Source: UBA1732 sp045114455 (GTDB lineage: Bacteria; Verrucomicrobiota; Lentisphaeria; Victivallales; UBA1829). From it: 64,000 nucleotides of DNA. Below the pieces are notes generated by a model. It had not been told where the DNA came from. It made no database searches and saw only the letters and a list, made by a program, of their open reading frames with translations. Where the stretch lies: contig JBGUKN010000072.1 in NCBI GenBank assembly GCA_045114455.1, forward strand, positions 1 through 64,000. Reading direction: 5' to 3'. Below are positions 1 to 10,982 of the stretch, piece by piece. Position 1 is the stretch's first letter. Each line of letters opens with the position of its first letter. The position numbers and the translations under genes were made by a program.

Positions 1-1
1 C

Positions 2-1492
2 GTCGACATCGGCGCGGAGAAGAACGCCTTCATGCACTTCCGCGACATGCTCCCCGCCTCCTACGACATCCTCGACAGCATCAAAAAGATCGGCGAGGAA
101 CGCGAACGCGTGAAGGAGACCGACGCCTCCCCGAAACGGAAAAAACGCATCATCTCCATCCTCAGCGAGAAATTCCGCAACCTCGTGACCGGCGGCGACC
201 GCGCCAAACGCCTGAAGGAAATGGAGGAGCGCATCCACACCGGCAAGATCACCATCGAGGACATCCCGCGCGTCTTCCCCGCCGGCTCCGAACTCCTCGT
301 CCAGGTCACCAAGGGCCCCATCGGCACCAAGGGCGCGCGCGTCACCACCAACATCACCATCCCCGGACGCTACCTGGTCCTGCTCCCCTACTCCAAGCAC
401 ATCGGGCTTTCGTCCCGCATCGAGGACAGGAAGGAACGCGACCGCCTCCGCAAGATCCTGCTCGGGCTGAAGCTCCCGGACGGCATGGGGCTCATCTGCC
501 GCACCGTCGGGGAACACCGCAAAGCCGTCTTCTTCCAGCGCGACCTGGAAATGCTGCTGGAACTCTGGCAGAAAGTCGACAACGCCCTGCTGAAGCCGCG
601 CGCGCCCGCGCTCGTGTACGCCGAACCCGACCTGCTCGAACGCACCGTGCGCGACCTGCTGACCGACGACATCGACGAGATCGTGGTCGACGACAAGGAG
701 AAATACGACTTCCTGGTCGCCGCGCTCGATAAGTTCGTCGGGAACGACTTCAACACGCAGATCACGCGCCACAAGCGCGCCGAATCCATATTCGACCGCT
801 ACAAGGTCACGCCGCAGGTCGCCGAAATCTACAACCGCATCGTGAACCTCCCCGGCGGCGGCTACCTCTGCATCGACGAGACCGAGGCGCTCGTGGCAAT
901 CGACATCAACACCGGCAAATCCAAGGCCGGCAAGGCGCAGCGCGAGCTCATCCTGAACACCAACCTCGAAGCTGCGAAGGAGATCGCGCGCCAGATTCGC
1001 CTCCGCAACATCGGCGGACAGATCGTCATCGACTTCATCGATATGGCGAACAGCGCCGACCGCGAACAGGTCAACCGCACGATGAACAAGCTCGCCGACC
1101 TCGACCGCGCCCGCACGAAGATCCTCCCGATCAGCAAGTTCGGGCTCATGGAAATGACGCGCCAGCGCGAGAGCGAGAGCGTGCAGGACTCCCTGTTCGA
1201 CCCGTGCCCCTACTGCGGCGGCTCCGGCCATGTGAAATCCGCCATCAGCATGAGCGTGGAAATCCAGCGCCGCCTGCTCGAAATCCTCAAGCAGCGCACG
1301 AAGTCGAAGAAGGCCGCGACGGTCCGCGTCATCCTGAACCCGGCCGTGCTCGCGCGCCTCAAAAACGACGATGCGAAGATCCTCTACGAAATGGAAAGCA
1401 AATACGGCCGCGACCTCGAGTTCCGCGCCGACCCCGCGATCCACGTCGAGGAATTCCGCCTCATCGACCCGAAGACGGGCGAACTTCTATAA
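2..1492 (+). CDS. rng: Ribonuclease E/G family endoribonuclease, 5'-truncated by window edge
   Basis: RNase E/G cleaves single-stranded A/U-rich RNA and takes part in rRNA maturation and mRNA decay. The reading frame is already open at base 2 (VDIGAEKNAF...), which is the end of the S1 RNA-binding fold, so the true start lies before the window. Further along are the catalytic-core aspartate segments AIDINTGK (about 895-918) and IVIDFIDM (about 1024-1047), and the zinc-link CPYCGGSG (1205-1228) typical of the family. The protein stops soon after the zinc link, so it is the short RNase G-like form without the long degradosome scaffold of E. coli RNase E. Its 3' end overlaps the convergent gene on the minus strand by about 32 bases. 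Confidence 0.93.
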   Translation, partial: VDIGAEKNAFMHFRDMLPASYDILDSIKKIGEERERVKETDASPKRKKRIISILSEKFRNLVTGGDRAKRLKEMEERIHTGKITIEDIPRVFPAGSELLVQVTKGPIGTKGARVTTNITIPGRYLVLLPYSKHIGLSSRIEDRKERDRLRKILLGLKLPDGMGLICRTVGEHRKAVFFQRDLEMLLELWQKVDNALLKPRAPALVYAEPDLLERTVRDLLTDDIDEIVVDDKEKYDFLVAALDKFVGNDFNTQITRHKRAESIFDRYKVTPQVAEIYNRIVNLPGGGYLCIDETEALVAIDINTGKSKAGKAQRELILNTNLEAAKEIARQIRLRNIGGQIVIDFIDMANSADREQVNRTMNKLADLDRARTKILPISKFGLMEMTRQRESESVQDSLFDPCPYCGGSGHVKSAISMSVEIQRRLLEILKQRTKSKKAATVRVILNPAVLARLKNDDAKILYEMESKYGRDLEFRADPAIHVEEFRLIDPKTGELL

Positions 1493-2021
1493 TCACCCGG
1501 ACGGGCGGTTTCGCAGGCGGTTTCCCCGGATCCTCCGGCGGGCCCGCGATCAGAGCCACGGTCACGGCCGCCAGACGCCACGGCAAGCCCATGATGCCGT
1601 CCGGCGCGGCGATCGGCGGATAGTAGACGCCCGTATCCGTCAGGACGCCGCCGTTCGCCAGGTGCCAGCATTCCTCCTCGTACACATAGTGCGTCTTCAT
1701 GTCGGGACGCCAGTACACGCCGTCCCTGTGGTAATACCCGCCGTCCGCGTAATAATAGCAGTCCCCGATCCACCCCGGATCGGGCATCCGTTCGGCGGGC
1801 TGTTCCTTCTCTTCCGGTTTCTTCTGCCGTCCGTCCGCCTCTTCCGCGCTCAGGAGCGCGTACTCCTGTTCCCCCTGCCGGACGATCACGGCGTCGCGCC
1901 AGACCGGTTCCGTCTCCGCTTCATCCTCGGCTGCCGTGCACGCGAACGGCGCAAGCAGCGCCAGCAGCGCCAGCAGCGCCAGCATTTTCTGTATTTTTGA
2001 GGAGACCGGAAGCGTCTTCAT
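1461..2021 (-). CDS. Secreted protein of unknown function with Tyr/Pro-rich C-terminal half
   Basis: Length 186 aa. The N-terminus is a signal peptide (MKTLPVSSKIQKMLALLALL...PFACTA) whose hydrophobic core comes from three 9-bp DNA repeats. The cleavage region contains a Cys but not a clean lipobox. The mature part is acidic, then holds a segment rich in Tyr and Trp (GDCYYYADGGYYHRDGVYW) and a hydrophobic stretch near the end. I recognise no family. The start is supported by GGAG about 9 bases upstream. It is the last gene of a minus-strand group of three envelope genes (membrane protein, lipoprotein, this one) and overlaps the 3' end of the RNase gene. Confidence 0.6.
   Translation of the reverse strand: MKTLPVSSKIQKMLALLALLALLAPFACTAAEDEAETEPVWRDAVIVRQGEQEYALLSAEEADGRQKKPEEKEQPAERMPDPGWIGDCYYYADGGYYHRDGVYWRPDMKTHYVYEEECWHLANGGVLTDTGVYYPPIAAPDGIMGLPWRLAAVTVALIAGPPEDPGKPPAKPPVRVIIEVRPSSGR
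1954..1983. repeat. Three tandem 9-bp repeats in signal-peptide code
   Basis: AGCAGCGCC occurs three times in a row (1954-1962, 1963-1971, 1972-1980), followed by AGC. On the minus strand it encodes the LAL-type hydrophobic core of the signal peptide. The unit is a multiple of three, so copy-number change would lengthen or shorten the hydrophobic core without a frameshift. Confidence 0.85.
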
Positions 2022-2049
2022 GTGATTATCTCCGGCGGGAAAAGCCTCA

Positions 2050-2415
2050 TTATCGATTCCGTGTCCACAATACCCGTTTGTTGAACTTCACGAAATCGAC
2101 ATGCGGAGGAATCCTGACCTCGTACTCGAATGCGCCCTGTCCTTCCACCACCAGAGTGCCGGTCAGAATGATCGCATTGCCGGTCGTTTCCTGTTCGATG
2201 CTCTTGATGCCCCAGGCGCTTTCGGCATAGTCTCCCTCTATTTTCAGGGTCAGCATGCCGTGATCCTCCTCATTCGGAATAACCGCCATGCTGGAAACGA
2301 CAAGATAATCTTCGTTGATTTCTTTTGTCGTTTCGCATCCGGTGAACGATGCGACGCTCAGGAAGACCACGATGACCGCGCATAAAACGGTTCGAATGTT
2401 TTTCGTGTTCGACAT
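2050..2415 (-). CDS. Small lipoprotein of unknown function
   Basis: 121 aa starting at MSNTKNIRTV. The start was chosen because GAAAGGGCTGAAAGC sits directly upstream and the signal peptide begins there; a longer upstream extension lacks a ribosome site. The signal peptide ends in the lipobox FTGC, so the protein is predicted to be lipidated on Cys. The mature part is a mostly beta-like domain of about 100 aa (LVVSSMAVIPNEEDHGMLTLKIEG...). It lies 46 bases downstream of a membrane protein gene with a nearly identical upstream ribosome site, so the two are likely cotranscribed. No family recognised. Confidence 0.7.
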   Translation of the reverse strand: MSNTKNIRTVLCAVIVVFLSVASFTGCETTKEINEDYLVVSSMAVIPNEEDHGMLTLKIEGDYAESAWGIKSIEQETTGNAIILTGTLVVEGQGAFEYEVRIPPHVDFVKFNKRVLWTRNR

Positions 2416-2461
2416 GCTTTCAGCCCTTTCATGGAGCTGCGAATGGGGGGGTTGAGGTCCG

Positions 2462-3235
2462 TCAGTACAGCAGGCCTTTATCTTCCGCGTCCGTATAGGC
2501 CGCATAGAGGAAATATCCGAATCCGAAGGCGAACAGCATGATGCAGATGAAGCTCAGGTTGCCGGCGAAGGCATTCGTTTCTTTCACCTTGACGTCGCCG
2601 TCGGTAAAATAAGGGAACCCGACCGTTAAGAGCAAGGTATGGAGCAGCAGAACGATCTGTCCCAAAATGATCAGGATGAACGTGACGATCATGCCGGCTC
2701 TCCGGCTGAACAGCCGTGCGACCGGAAAAACCGCCAGAGGACAATATCCCAGCAGAACAGCAATGCAGGACTGAATGATCGACCCGCCGAAGTCGTCATA
2801 GGGATGGCCAGTCCATGGATCATGGAAAATGATCGATCTGAGCACGAGCACGATCAGGGGGAGCAGACACAGAAAACACACTTCCCACAGGAATGCCAGG
2901 CTTTTCCACGCGCCGGCGACGATCTCCTCGTCGGGACAGACGCCCCGGCATGCCGGGATCACGTCATTTTTGAATGCCCTGCACACGATGCAGCCCGGAA
3001 TAAACGTGAGCGCGAGCAGGAGCAGAAGCACAATCGGCTGCAGCAGCGGGAGGACCTGCCACATATTGATCTTGAAAAGGAACAAAAGGACGATCTCCAT
3101 CATGGCCGAAAGACAGATCAGCGCCGTAAGCGCCATTTTGTCCTGGCGGAAAACAGAGAACACATGACCCGCGCCGAGTGTGGCGCCGGCCGGCGATTCC
3201 GTCCGGGATTCCGTCATATCCATATTTTCGTTCAT
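2462..3235 (-). CDS. Multi-pass membrane protein of unknown function
   Basis: 257 aa with about six hydrophobic segments (for example ALICLSAMMEIVLLFLF, LLQPIVLLLLLALTFIPGCIV, LCLLPLIVLVLRSIIF, MIVTFILIILGQIVLLLHTLLL, LSFICIMLFAFGFGYFLYAAY) and a short hydrophilic N-terminus. A Cys-containing loop follows the second segment (CRAFKNDVIPACRGVC). I do not recognise the family. The ribosome site TGAAAGGGCTGAACA fixes the start. A good promoter (TTGCTT-17-TAAAAT) lies just upstream on the minus strand, so this is the first gene of the three-gene envelope operon. Confidence 0.75.
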   Translation of the reverse strand: MNENMDMTESRTESPAGATLGAGHVFSVFRQDKMALTALICLSAMMEIVLLFLFKINMWQVLPLLQPIVLLLLLALTFIPGCIVCRAFKNDVIPACRGVCPDEEIVAGAWKSLAFLWEVCFLCLLPLIVLVLRSIIFHDPWTGHPYDDFGGSIIQSCIAVLLGYCPLAVFPVARLFSRRAGMIVTFILIILGQIVLLLHTLLLTVGFPYFTDGDVKVKETNAFAGNLSFICIMLFAFGFGYFLYAAYTDAEDKGLLY

Positions 3236-3287
3236 TGTTCAGCCCTTTCACGGTGTTGCTGATGGAGGGTTAAGACATCACAACTAT

Positions 3288-3316
3288 ATTTTATCATGTC
3301 TTTTGAGAAAAAGCAA
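3288..3316 (-). promoter_or_regulatory. Sigma-70-type promoter of the envelope operon
   Basis: On the minus strand TTGCTT (3316-3311), 17-bp spacer, TAAAAT (3293-3288). It is about 50 bases before the start codon of the membrane protein at 3235. Confidence 0.6.
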
Positions 3317-3350
3317 GGGATAAATCATTATCTTTTGAAAAAAGCAAGGA

Positions 3351-3378
3351 AAAAACCGTTTGCGCCGTTCATGACGGC
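3351..3378 (-). terminator. Possible weak terminator after dut
   Basis: On the minus strand GCCGT-CATGA-ACGGC is followed six bases later by a run of six T. The stem is short and the T-run is displaced, so this is only a candidate. Confidence 0.35.
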
Positions 3379-3819
3379 TCAGTGGATGCCGGTCGAACCG
3401 AATCCGCCGGCGTTCCGGTCGGTCTCGTTCAGCTCGGCGGCAGGCGTCAGGACGACATCCGGGAGCGCGGCGATCACCATCTGCGCGATGCGGTCGCCGC
3501 GGTGCACCGGAAACACATTTTCCCCGGCGTTGAACAGGATCACGCAGACTTCGCCGCGGTATCCGGCGTCGATGGTGCCGGGCGTGTTGAGCAGGGTCAC
3601 GGCGTGCTTGAGCGCGAGGCCGCTGCGGGGGCGTATCTGCGCCTCGTATCCGACCGGAAGCTCCAGGAAAAGCCCGGTCGGGATGAGCGTGACTTTGCCG
3701 GGCTGCGCCTCGACGTCGACGCGGCTTTTCATGTCCCAGGCGGCATCGTCTTCGTGGGCTTTTTTCGGGGCGAGGTCCTCCGCACCCTCCTGCATTTTGA
3801 AACGGACCGGGATCGGCAT
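3379..3819 (-). CDS. dut: Deoxyuridine 5'-triphosphate nucleotidohydrolase (dUTPase)
   Basis: Hydrolyses dUTP to dUMP and pyrophosphate, keeping uracil out of DNA and supplying the thymidylate precursor. 146 aa, the usual size of a trimeric dUTPase subunit. All motifs are visible: AAWDMKSRVD (motif 1), RPRSGLALKHAV (motif 2, with the catalytic Ser region), GTIDAGYRGEV (motif 3, catalytic Asp and Tyr), HRGDRIAQMVI (motif 4) and the C-terminal arm RNAGGFGSTG (motif 5). The start MPIPVRF was chosen because GGAAGGAG lies 8-9 bases upstream; the frame is open further but has no other ribosome site. It follows the OppC-type permease by 26 bases, so it is probably the last gene of the clpC-oppC-dut transcript. 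Confidence 0.95.
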   Translation of the reverse strand: MPIPVRFKMQEGAEDLAPKKAHEDDAAWDMKSRVDVEAQPGKVTLIPTGLFLELPVGYEAQIRPRSGLALKHAVTLLNTPGTIDAGYRGEVCVILFNAGENVFPVHRGDRIAQMVIAALPDVVLTPAAELNETDRNAGGFGSTGIH

Positions 3820-3845
3820 GGTGAAATCTCCTTCCGGGTTAAAGC

Positions 3846-5078
3846 TCAGCTCTTCAGGTCGATGGAACGGCGTATCCCGTCCGCAATAAAGTTGAACGCG
3901 GTCACGCACAGGAAAATGGCGAGGCCGGGCCACAGCATCAGGTTCCAGTAGTTCAGCGGGTCGGCGAACGCCTGCTTCAGCAGCTCGCCCCAGCTGGCGG
4001 ACGGCGCCTGCACCCCGAATCCGAGGAAGCTCAGGCTATTTTCCGCCAGGATCGCGCCCGCGATGCTGAACGCGAACGAGACGAAAATCGGCCCGGAGAC
4101 GTTCGGCAGGAGATGCCGGAACAGGATGCTGTGCAGGGGCACGCCGAGGCTTTCGCAGCTCTGGATGTACGCCATCTGGCGCGCCTTCAGCACCTCGCCG
4201 CGCACCAGGCGGGAGAGGCCGGGCCATCCGGTCATCCCCAGCACGAAGATCACGAGCAGGATCGACTGGCGCGTCCCGTAGTCCAGCATGATCGCCATCA
4301 GGATCAGCAGCAGCAGAAACGTCGGGAAACAGATCACGATCTCCACCAATCTCTGTACGATCAGGTCGATGCGGCCGCCACGGTACCCCGAGAACAATCC
4401 GATCATCGTCCCGAGCACAAGCTCGATCGCGGTCGCGAGGAACCCGACCGCAAGCGACACGCGCGCCCCGTACATCATGCGGGCGAAAACGTCGCGCCCC
4501 ACGTTGTCGGTGCCGAACGGATGCTTCCGCGATGGCATCGCGTAGGTGTCCGGCGACGTTTCGAACGGCCCGTACGGCACGGCGGCGAAGTAATATTTCG
4601 ACAACGTGTCTTCTTGCGCGGTCTTCCGCCAGTCGACCTGCGTCATCTGCGGACGGGAAAGGCAGAACGGGACCGCAAGCAGGATCAGGACTGCCGCCAG
4701 CGCGGGCCAGAGGATCCTTTTCCGTTTCCGGAAACATCCGTACAGGATCAGCGACGCCGGGATCGCCAGGAACAGCCAGTTGAACATCTTTTCCACGAAG
4801 ACCTCCTGCGCGTCCGGGGCGAAAAAGTCGCGCAGCGCCGGGCTCGAAAGCGTGCCGTCCGCGGATACGATCAGGAGCGGTTTGCCGTTCACGAACAGCG
4901 GCGCGGCGACGGCGGCAAGGATCAGCAGGACGACGAAAGCGAGGCCGCAGACCGCGGTCTTTTCGCGGAAGAACCTGCGGAGCATGAGCCGCCCGGGCGT
5001 CAGGTACGCTGCGGAATCCTCCCTTTCGGGCGGATTCTGCGTCTGTTCCATCCGTTCTGCCGTGCCGTCCTGTTCCAT
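3846..5078 (-). CDS. OppC/DppC-type ABC transporter permease with extended N-terminal region
   Basis: Inner-membrane permease of a peptide/nickel-type ABC importer. About 410 aa. The N-terminus has the OppC-N segment (LMLRRFFREKTAVCGLAFVVLLILAAVAAPLF), then about 150 aa not found in ordinary OppC, including two more hydrophobic stretches (WLFLAIPASLILYGCF, LWPALAAVLILLAVPFCL). The standard BPD_transp_1 core then starts near HPFGTDNVGRDVFARMMYGARVSLAVG and carries the EAA-type loop ESLGVPLHSILFRHLLPNV. The start MEQDGTAERM lies just past the clpC stop, so it follows clpC by about 20 bases. The partner OppB-type permease is 28 kb away on the other strand; no ATPase or binding protein gene is in the window. 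Confidence 0.85.
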   Translation of the reverse strand: MEQDGTAERMEQTQNPPEREDSAAYLTPGRLMLRRFFREKTAVCGLAFVVLLILAAVAAPLFVNGKPLLIVSADGTLSSPALRDFFAPDAQEVFVEKMFNWLFLAIPASLILYGCFRKRKRILWPALAAVLILLAVPFCLSRPQMTQVDWRKTAQEDTLSKYYFAAVPYGPFETSPDTYAMPSRKHPFGTDNVGRDVFARMMYGARVSLAVGFLATAIELVLGTMIGLFSGYRGGRIDLIVQRLVEIVICFPTFLLLLILMAIMLDYGTRQSILLVIFVLGMTGWPGLSRLVRGEVLKARQMAYIQSCESLGVPLHSILFRHLLPNVSGPIFVSFAFSIAGAILAENSLSFLGFGVQAPSASWGELLKQAFADPLNYWNLMLWPGLAIFLCVTAFNFIADGIRRSIDLKS

Positions 5079-5097
5079 ATCGGGGCTCCGGTCCGGT

Positions 5098-7614
<2,517 letters not shown>

Positions 7615-7661
7615 GTCGTTTCTTTCCTGCGATGTCTTATTCCGTTCTTTATCAGAAAGTT

Positions 7662-7683
7662 CGGGACGCGTCGACGCGTCCCG
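7662..7683. promoter_or_regulatory. Perfect 22-bp palindrome upstream of clpC
   Basis: Each half is CGGGACGCGTC and its exact complement, with no spacer. It lies between the unknown membrane protein gene and clpC, 48 bases before the clpC start. There is no T-run after it on either strand, so it resembles a dimer-binding operator more than a terminator. It does not match the CIRCE sequence (TTAGCACTC-N9-GAGTGCTAA). A second short hairpin (GGCCCG/CGGGCC) sits at 7723-7740. Confidence 0.6.
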
Positions 7684-7838
7684 GTCCGTCCCTCTTTCCC
7701 CGCCCGCCGGTTCAGCTCATACGGCCCGATACGCCGGGCCTGTTCATGCCATACGGCGGTCCGTCCGCTTCAGCCGGAGAGGGAATTGCCCCCTCCTGGC
7801 CCGCTGCGGACGAAATCCGGGGTACAGGCAAACTCAGC

Positions 7839-8687
7839 TCACTTTGTGATGAAGTAGTTCGGGTTCGCCTCGATGTAATCCGAAAGCGTATCCGCATTGA
7901 TGAAGAAATAATGAAGGTCGAACGCTTCGGACAGGTCCTTCGGCGCCGAATTCTTCTGCATATCGAACGTGGTTCCGTCATCGCGGATGTAGTCGATGAT
8001 GGCGCACACGCGGCTTTTCTTCAGCATGTCCTGTTCGACGTAGGGAAGTCCGACGTCGTTCATGAGCAGCATGTTGTTCTTGCCGGTGGAGGTGTTCTTC
8101 TTGGTGAGGAACGTGATTTTCTTAAGTTCGGAGACCGAATTGGGGAGACCGACGAAATTGACGACGATATCGACCTTGTCGTACACCTGATCCAGTTTTT
8201 TCTTCATGATGGCGGCATCCGTGGGGTCCTCAAGCCGTTCCTCTCCGGTCTTCTTGTCGACGCCCATTTCACCGACCGTCAGCACTTCCGACCAGGAAAC
8301 GCCCTTTTCCTCAAGACGCTTCTGAAGCTCTTCCATCACGAAACGGGTATCCGATTCGCTGTCGTTGTTGGAGGTTTCGTCGATCAGGAAAGCGACCGTG
8401 CCGCCGTTCTCCCGGAAGCGGTCCGCGATATAGGATGCGGCCTTCTCGGCCTTCGCCATATGGAAGATGCGGGCGTTTTTCTCCACGCGGGCGTCTTCGG
8501 ATTTCTCGGGGGACACCAGGAATCTGCCGGCCACGCCGCCGACCACCATCGCTGCGCCCAAAAACATGATGATGCGGGCATTGGACTTCGTGTTCTGGTT
8601 CTTGATGCCCCAGACCATAACGATAAATCCGACCGCCATCACGATATAAACGGCCAGGACAGGAAGTTCGACGTTTGCTAAGATCAT
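7839..8687 (-). CDS. Membrane-anchored protein of unknown function
   Basis: 282 aa starting at MILANVELPV; AAAGGAG 8 bases upstream decides the start. Two N-terminal membrane segments (VLAVYIVMAVGFIVMVWGI and IIMFLGAAMVVGGVAGRFLV) are followed by about 220 aa that looks like an alpha/beta globular domain (GGTVAFLIDETSNNDSESDTRFVMEELQKRL..., KVDIVVNFVGLP, NMLLMNDVGLPY). The pattern of IVVNFVG and LLMNDVG strands recalls a periplasmic binding-protein-like Rossmann fold, but this is inference. It comes after a clear promoter and before clpC in the same direction. Confidence 0.7.
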   Translation of the reverse strand: MILANVELPVLAVYIVMAVGFIVMVWGIKNQNTKSNARIIMFLGAAMVVGGVAGRFLVSPEKSEDARVEKNARIFHMAKAEKAASYIADRFRENGGTVAFLIDETSNNDSESDTRFVMEELQKRLEEKGVSWSEVLTVGEMGVDKKTGEERLEDPTDAAIMKKKLDQVYDKVDIVVNFVGLPNSVSELKKITFLTKKNTSTGKNNMLLMNDVGLPYVEQDMLKKSRVCAIIDYIRDDGTTFDMQKNSAPKDLSEAFDLHYFFINADTLSDYIEANPNYFITK

Positions 8688-8769
8688 TTGGACTGACTCC
8701 TTTGCAGCTGGTTCGGGCGCGCGGGCGAACGCACGCCGGATAATTTGTGAAAAAAGACTGTACAAGAGC

Positions 8770-8797
8770 AATATATCATACTTTTGGCCGCTTTCAA
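8770..8797 (-). promoter_or_regulatory. Sigma-70-type promoter for the 8687 gene and possibly clpC
   Basis: Minus strand TTGAAA (8797-8792), 16-bp spacer, TATATT (8775-8770); about 82 bases before the start codon at 8687. The strongest promoter on this side of clpC. Confidence 0.75.
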
Positions 8798-8930
8798 ACT
8801 CTTTTCCTCTTTTTCTCTATAAAAAAGCCGTTTCTTCCGCCGGAATCATGGCGGTTCCCGTCTCGCCTGCATTCGAAAGCCGTTCCGGGTTCGGTTCGAA
8901 GAACACATCGCTTTGCGACGGAAAAGGATG

Positions 8931-10010
8931 TCAGCGGGCGAGCTTTTCGAGGGAACGGGCCAGGGCGATCTGGGTGCGCGCACGGTCGAGGTTGTGGCCG
9001 GGGCGCGCCGTCTTGAAATACCGGTCGCCGTCGAGATAGTCGGACAGGAACCGCACGGCGAGCTCGAACGTGATGACGGCTCCGGCGACCGGCATGAGAT
9101 TGATCTCCTGTTCGGTCAGGTAGCCGTCATATCCCGCCAGGAATCCTTCGGCGCAGGCGTCGTACATGTCGCGGCGGGCTTCCAATTTTTCGAGCTTGCC
9201 GGCGTCCTCGCGTGCCGGATTCGCCGCCACGCGCACGAGGTCGCCGAAATCGTACAGCGCGAGTCCCGGCATGACCGTGTCGAGATCGATCACGCAGATC
9301 GCCTCGCCCGTCGCGTCGTCGAGCATCACATTGTTGATCTTCGTGTCGTTGTGCGTGATGCGCTCCGGGATCAGTCCGGCGGTGAACGCGTCCGTGATGA
9401 GGGGGGCAAGATGACGCATGGCGCCGATCTCGGCGAGCTCCCGCGCGGCGGACGCGGCGCGCCCGAGGCGGTCCTCCGTGGCGATTGCGTCCAGCGCACG
9501 CAGGCGCGCCGGGGTGTCGTGGAACGCGGGGATCGTCTCCTGAAGGCGGGGCGGCGGCAGGTCGGAGAGATCGCGGGCGAACCGGGCGAACGCGAACGAC
9601 GCGGTCCGGGCCTGTGCGGGCTCGCGCACGGCGTCGACCGTGCCAGCATTCTCGATCATGCGGTAGCAGCGCCAGCACGCGCCGGAATCGTCGAACCGGC
9701 ACGGGCGGGCGTCCTTCGCCGGGACCACGGTCAGCACGCGCCGGCCGGCATCCGGCAGGACCGCGTATTTCTCCTTCAGATGCCGCGTCACGCGCACGAT
9801 GTTGTCCATCACGGCCAGCGGATTCGGGAAAACGTGCGGATTGATGCGCTGAAGGACAAACCGCACATACGCGTCGGACGCGGGCTTTTCGACCGTCAGC
9901 GCGAACGTGTCGTTGATGTGCCCGCTGCCGAACGCCGCCGCGGAAACGGCCCTGCCGCCCAGCTCGAAGTGAGCGGCGGCTTCCAGTGCGGTCCGGTCGG
10001 AAACGGGCAT
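8931..10010 (-). CDS. APH-fold phosphotransferase, probable sugar 1-kinase
   Basis: 359 aa of the aminoglycoside phosphotransferase/choline kinase fold. The catalytic HxDxxxxN motif is present as ITHNDTKINNVML and the metal-binding segment as CVIDLDTVMPG. An N-terminal lobe with GHINDTFAL precedes them. Start MPVSDRTAL has GGAG 9 bases upstream. It is the third gene of a minus-strand operon with a ROK-like kinase and a sugar-phosphate nucleotidyltransferase, 25 bases after the latter. That pairing is known for N-acetylhexosamine 1-kinases of the NahK type, which work with a UDP-sugar pyrophosphorylase, so a sugar substrate is more likely than an antibiotic. The exact sugar is not readable from sequence. 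Confidence 0.8.
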   Translation of the reverse strand: MPVSDRTALEAAAHFELGGRAVSAAAFGSGHINDTFALTVEKPASDAYVRFVLQRINPHVFPNPLAVMDNIVRVTRHLKEKYAVLPDAGRRVLTVVPAKDARPCRFDDSGACWRCYRMIENAGTVDAVREPAQARTASFAFARFARDLSDLPPPRLQETIPAFHDTPARLRALDAIATEDRLGRAASAARELAEIGAMRHLAPLITDAFTAGLIPERITHNDTKINNVMLDDATGEAICVIDLDTVMPGLALYDFGDLVRVAANPAREDAGKLEKLEARRDMYDACAEGFLAGYDGYLTEQEINLMPVAGAVITFELAVRFLSDYLDGDRYFKTARPGHNLDRARTQIALARSLEKLAR

Positions 10011-10035
10011 GTTTTTTTCTCCGCAGCCTTTGAAT

Positions 10036-10944
10036 TCAGGAGAGCAGCGGCGAAGGATATATGCCGGATTCGACCAACACGGCGATCCCCGCCTGCACGC
10101 GCGGCTTGTCTTCGCGGTAGGTAACGCCAAGCCAGGAATCCCGGCTTTCCAGGATGCCGACGGAGGCCTGTCCCGCGCCGATCATGGAGGCGACGGCGGC
10201 GGGAAGATAGAACTCGGATTTGAGCTCGCCGCCGTGTTCGCCCAGGAAATCTTCGAAGAGACCGCGGAGTCCGTCGAACAGCGAGGGCATGAAGCCCCAG
10301 AAGTTCATGGAGACGATCTCGCCGCCGGTGAACGCGAGCTTCGCGCCGGATTCGTCCACGGCGACCGCGCCGACCGCGCCATCCGGCTCGATCTTCGTGC
10401 GCTCGGTGACTTCCTTCAGCGTGCCGTCCGGGTTTGCAGTGCAGACGCCGCGCGAGACGGAACCGAACTTGGAAAGCGTGTTGCGAAGCGGGTATCCGAC
10501 CATGAAATGACGGCCGGGATCGGCATTTTCCGCGAGGGCTTTTCCGAGCTGCACAAATCCGCTGCGCCCGTAGAAATCGTCCGCGTTGATCGCGGCGAAC
10601 GGGCCGGATATCTTATTTGCGGCGCAGAGCACGGCGTGGCCGGTGCCCCACGGTTTCTGGCGGCCTTCTGGGACGCCGTGTCCCGCGGGCAGGGCATCGA
10701 GCTCCTGAAACGCGTATTCCACGGCGACGCGTTTTTCCCACTTCGCGCCGACCGCCTCGCGGAACGCCTGCTCGATGTCGCGCCGGATCACGAACACGAC
10801 CTTGTTGAACCCGCCCTGCATGGCGTCGTGGATGGAATAGTCGAGGATGATCTCGCCGTTCGGCCCGACCGGGTCGATCTGCTTGAGTCCGCCGTAGCGG
10901 CTTCCCATTCCGGCGGCGAGCACCATCAGCGTCATTTCTTTCAT
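10036..10944 (-). CDS. Sugar-phosphate nucleotidyltransferase family protein
   Basis: 302 aa of the NTP_transferase (PF00483-like) fold. The nucleotide-binding signature is MVLAAGMGSRYGGLKQIDPVG at the N-terminus, and the metal-binding segment is AAINADDFYG. Expected reaction: NTP + sugar 1-phosphate to NDP-sugar + pyrophosphate. In place of the usual dimer or beta-helix extension it ends shortly after the catalytic domain. It lies 38 bases after the ROK-like gene and 25 bases before the APH-fold kinase, so all three are probably translated from one mRNA and act in the same sugar-activation route. Start is MKEMTLMVLAAG with GAGTTCAAC upstream. Confidence 0.85.
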   Translation of the reverse strand: MKEMTLMVLAAGMGSRYGGLKQIDPVGPNGEIILDYSIHDAMQGGFNKVVFVIRRDIEQAFREAVGAKWEKRVAVEYAFQELDALPAGHGVPEGRQKPWGTGHAVLCAANKISGPFAAINADDFYGRSGFVQLGKALAENADPGRHFMVGYPLRNTLSKFGSVSRGVCTANPDGTLKEVTERTKIEPDGAVGAVAVDESGAKLAFTGGEIVSMNFWGFMPSLFDGLRGLFEDFLGEHGGELKSEFYLPAAVASMIGAGQASVGILESRDSWLGVTYREDKPRVQAGIAVLVESGIYPSPLLS

Positions 10945-10982
10945 GTTGAACTCCTGTTTATGTGAGGTTGGTTGATATGAAA

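Noticed and set aside
8931..10010. Aminoglycoside resistance gene
   Set aside because: The fold and HxDxxxxN motif fit, but the operon with a sugar nucleotidyltransferase and a ROK-like kinase points to a sugar substrate.
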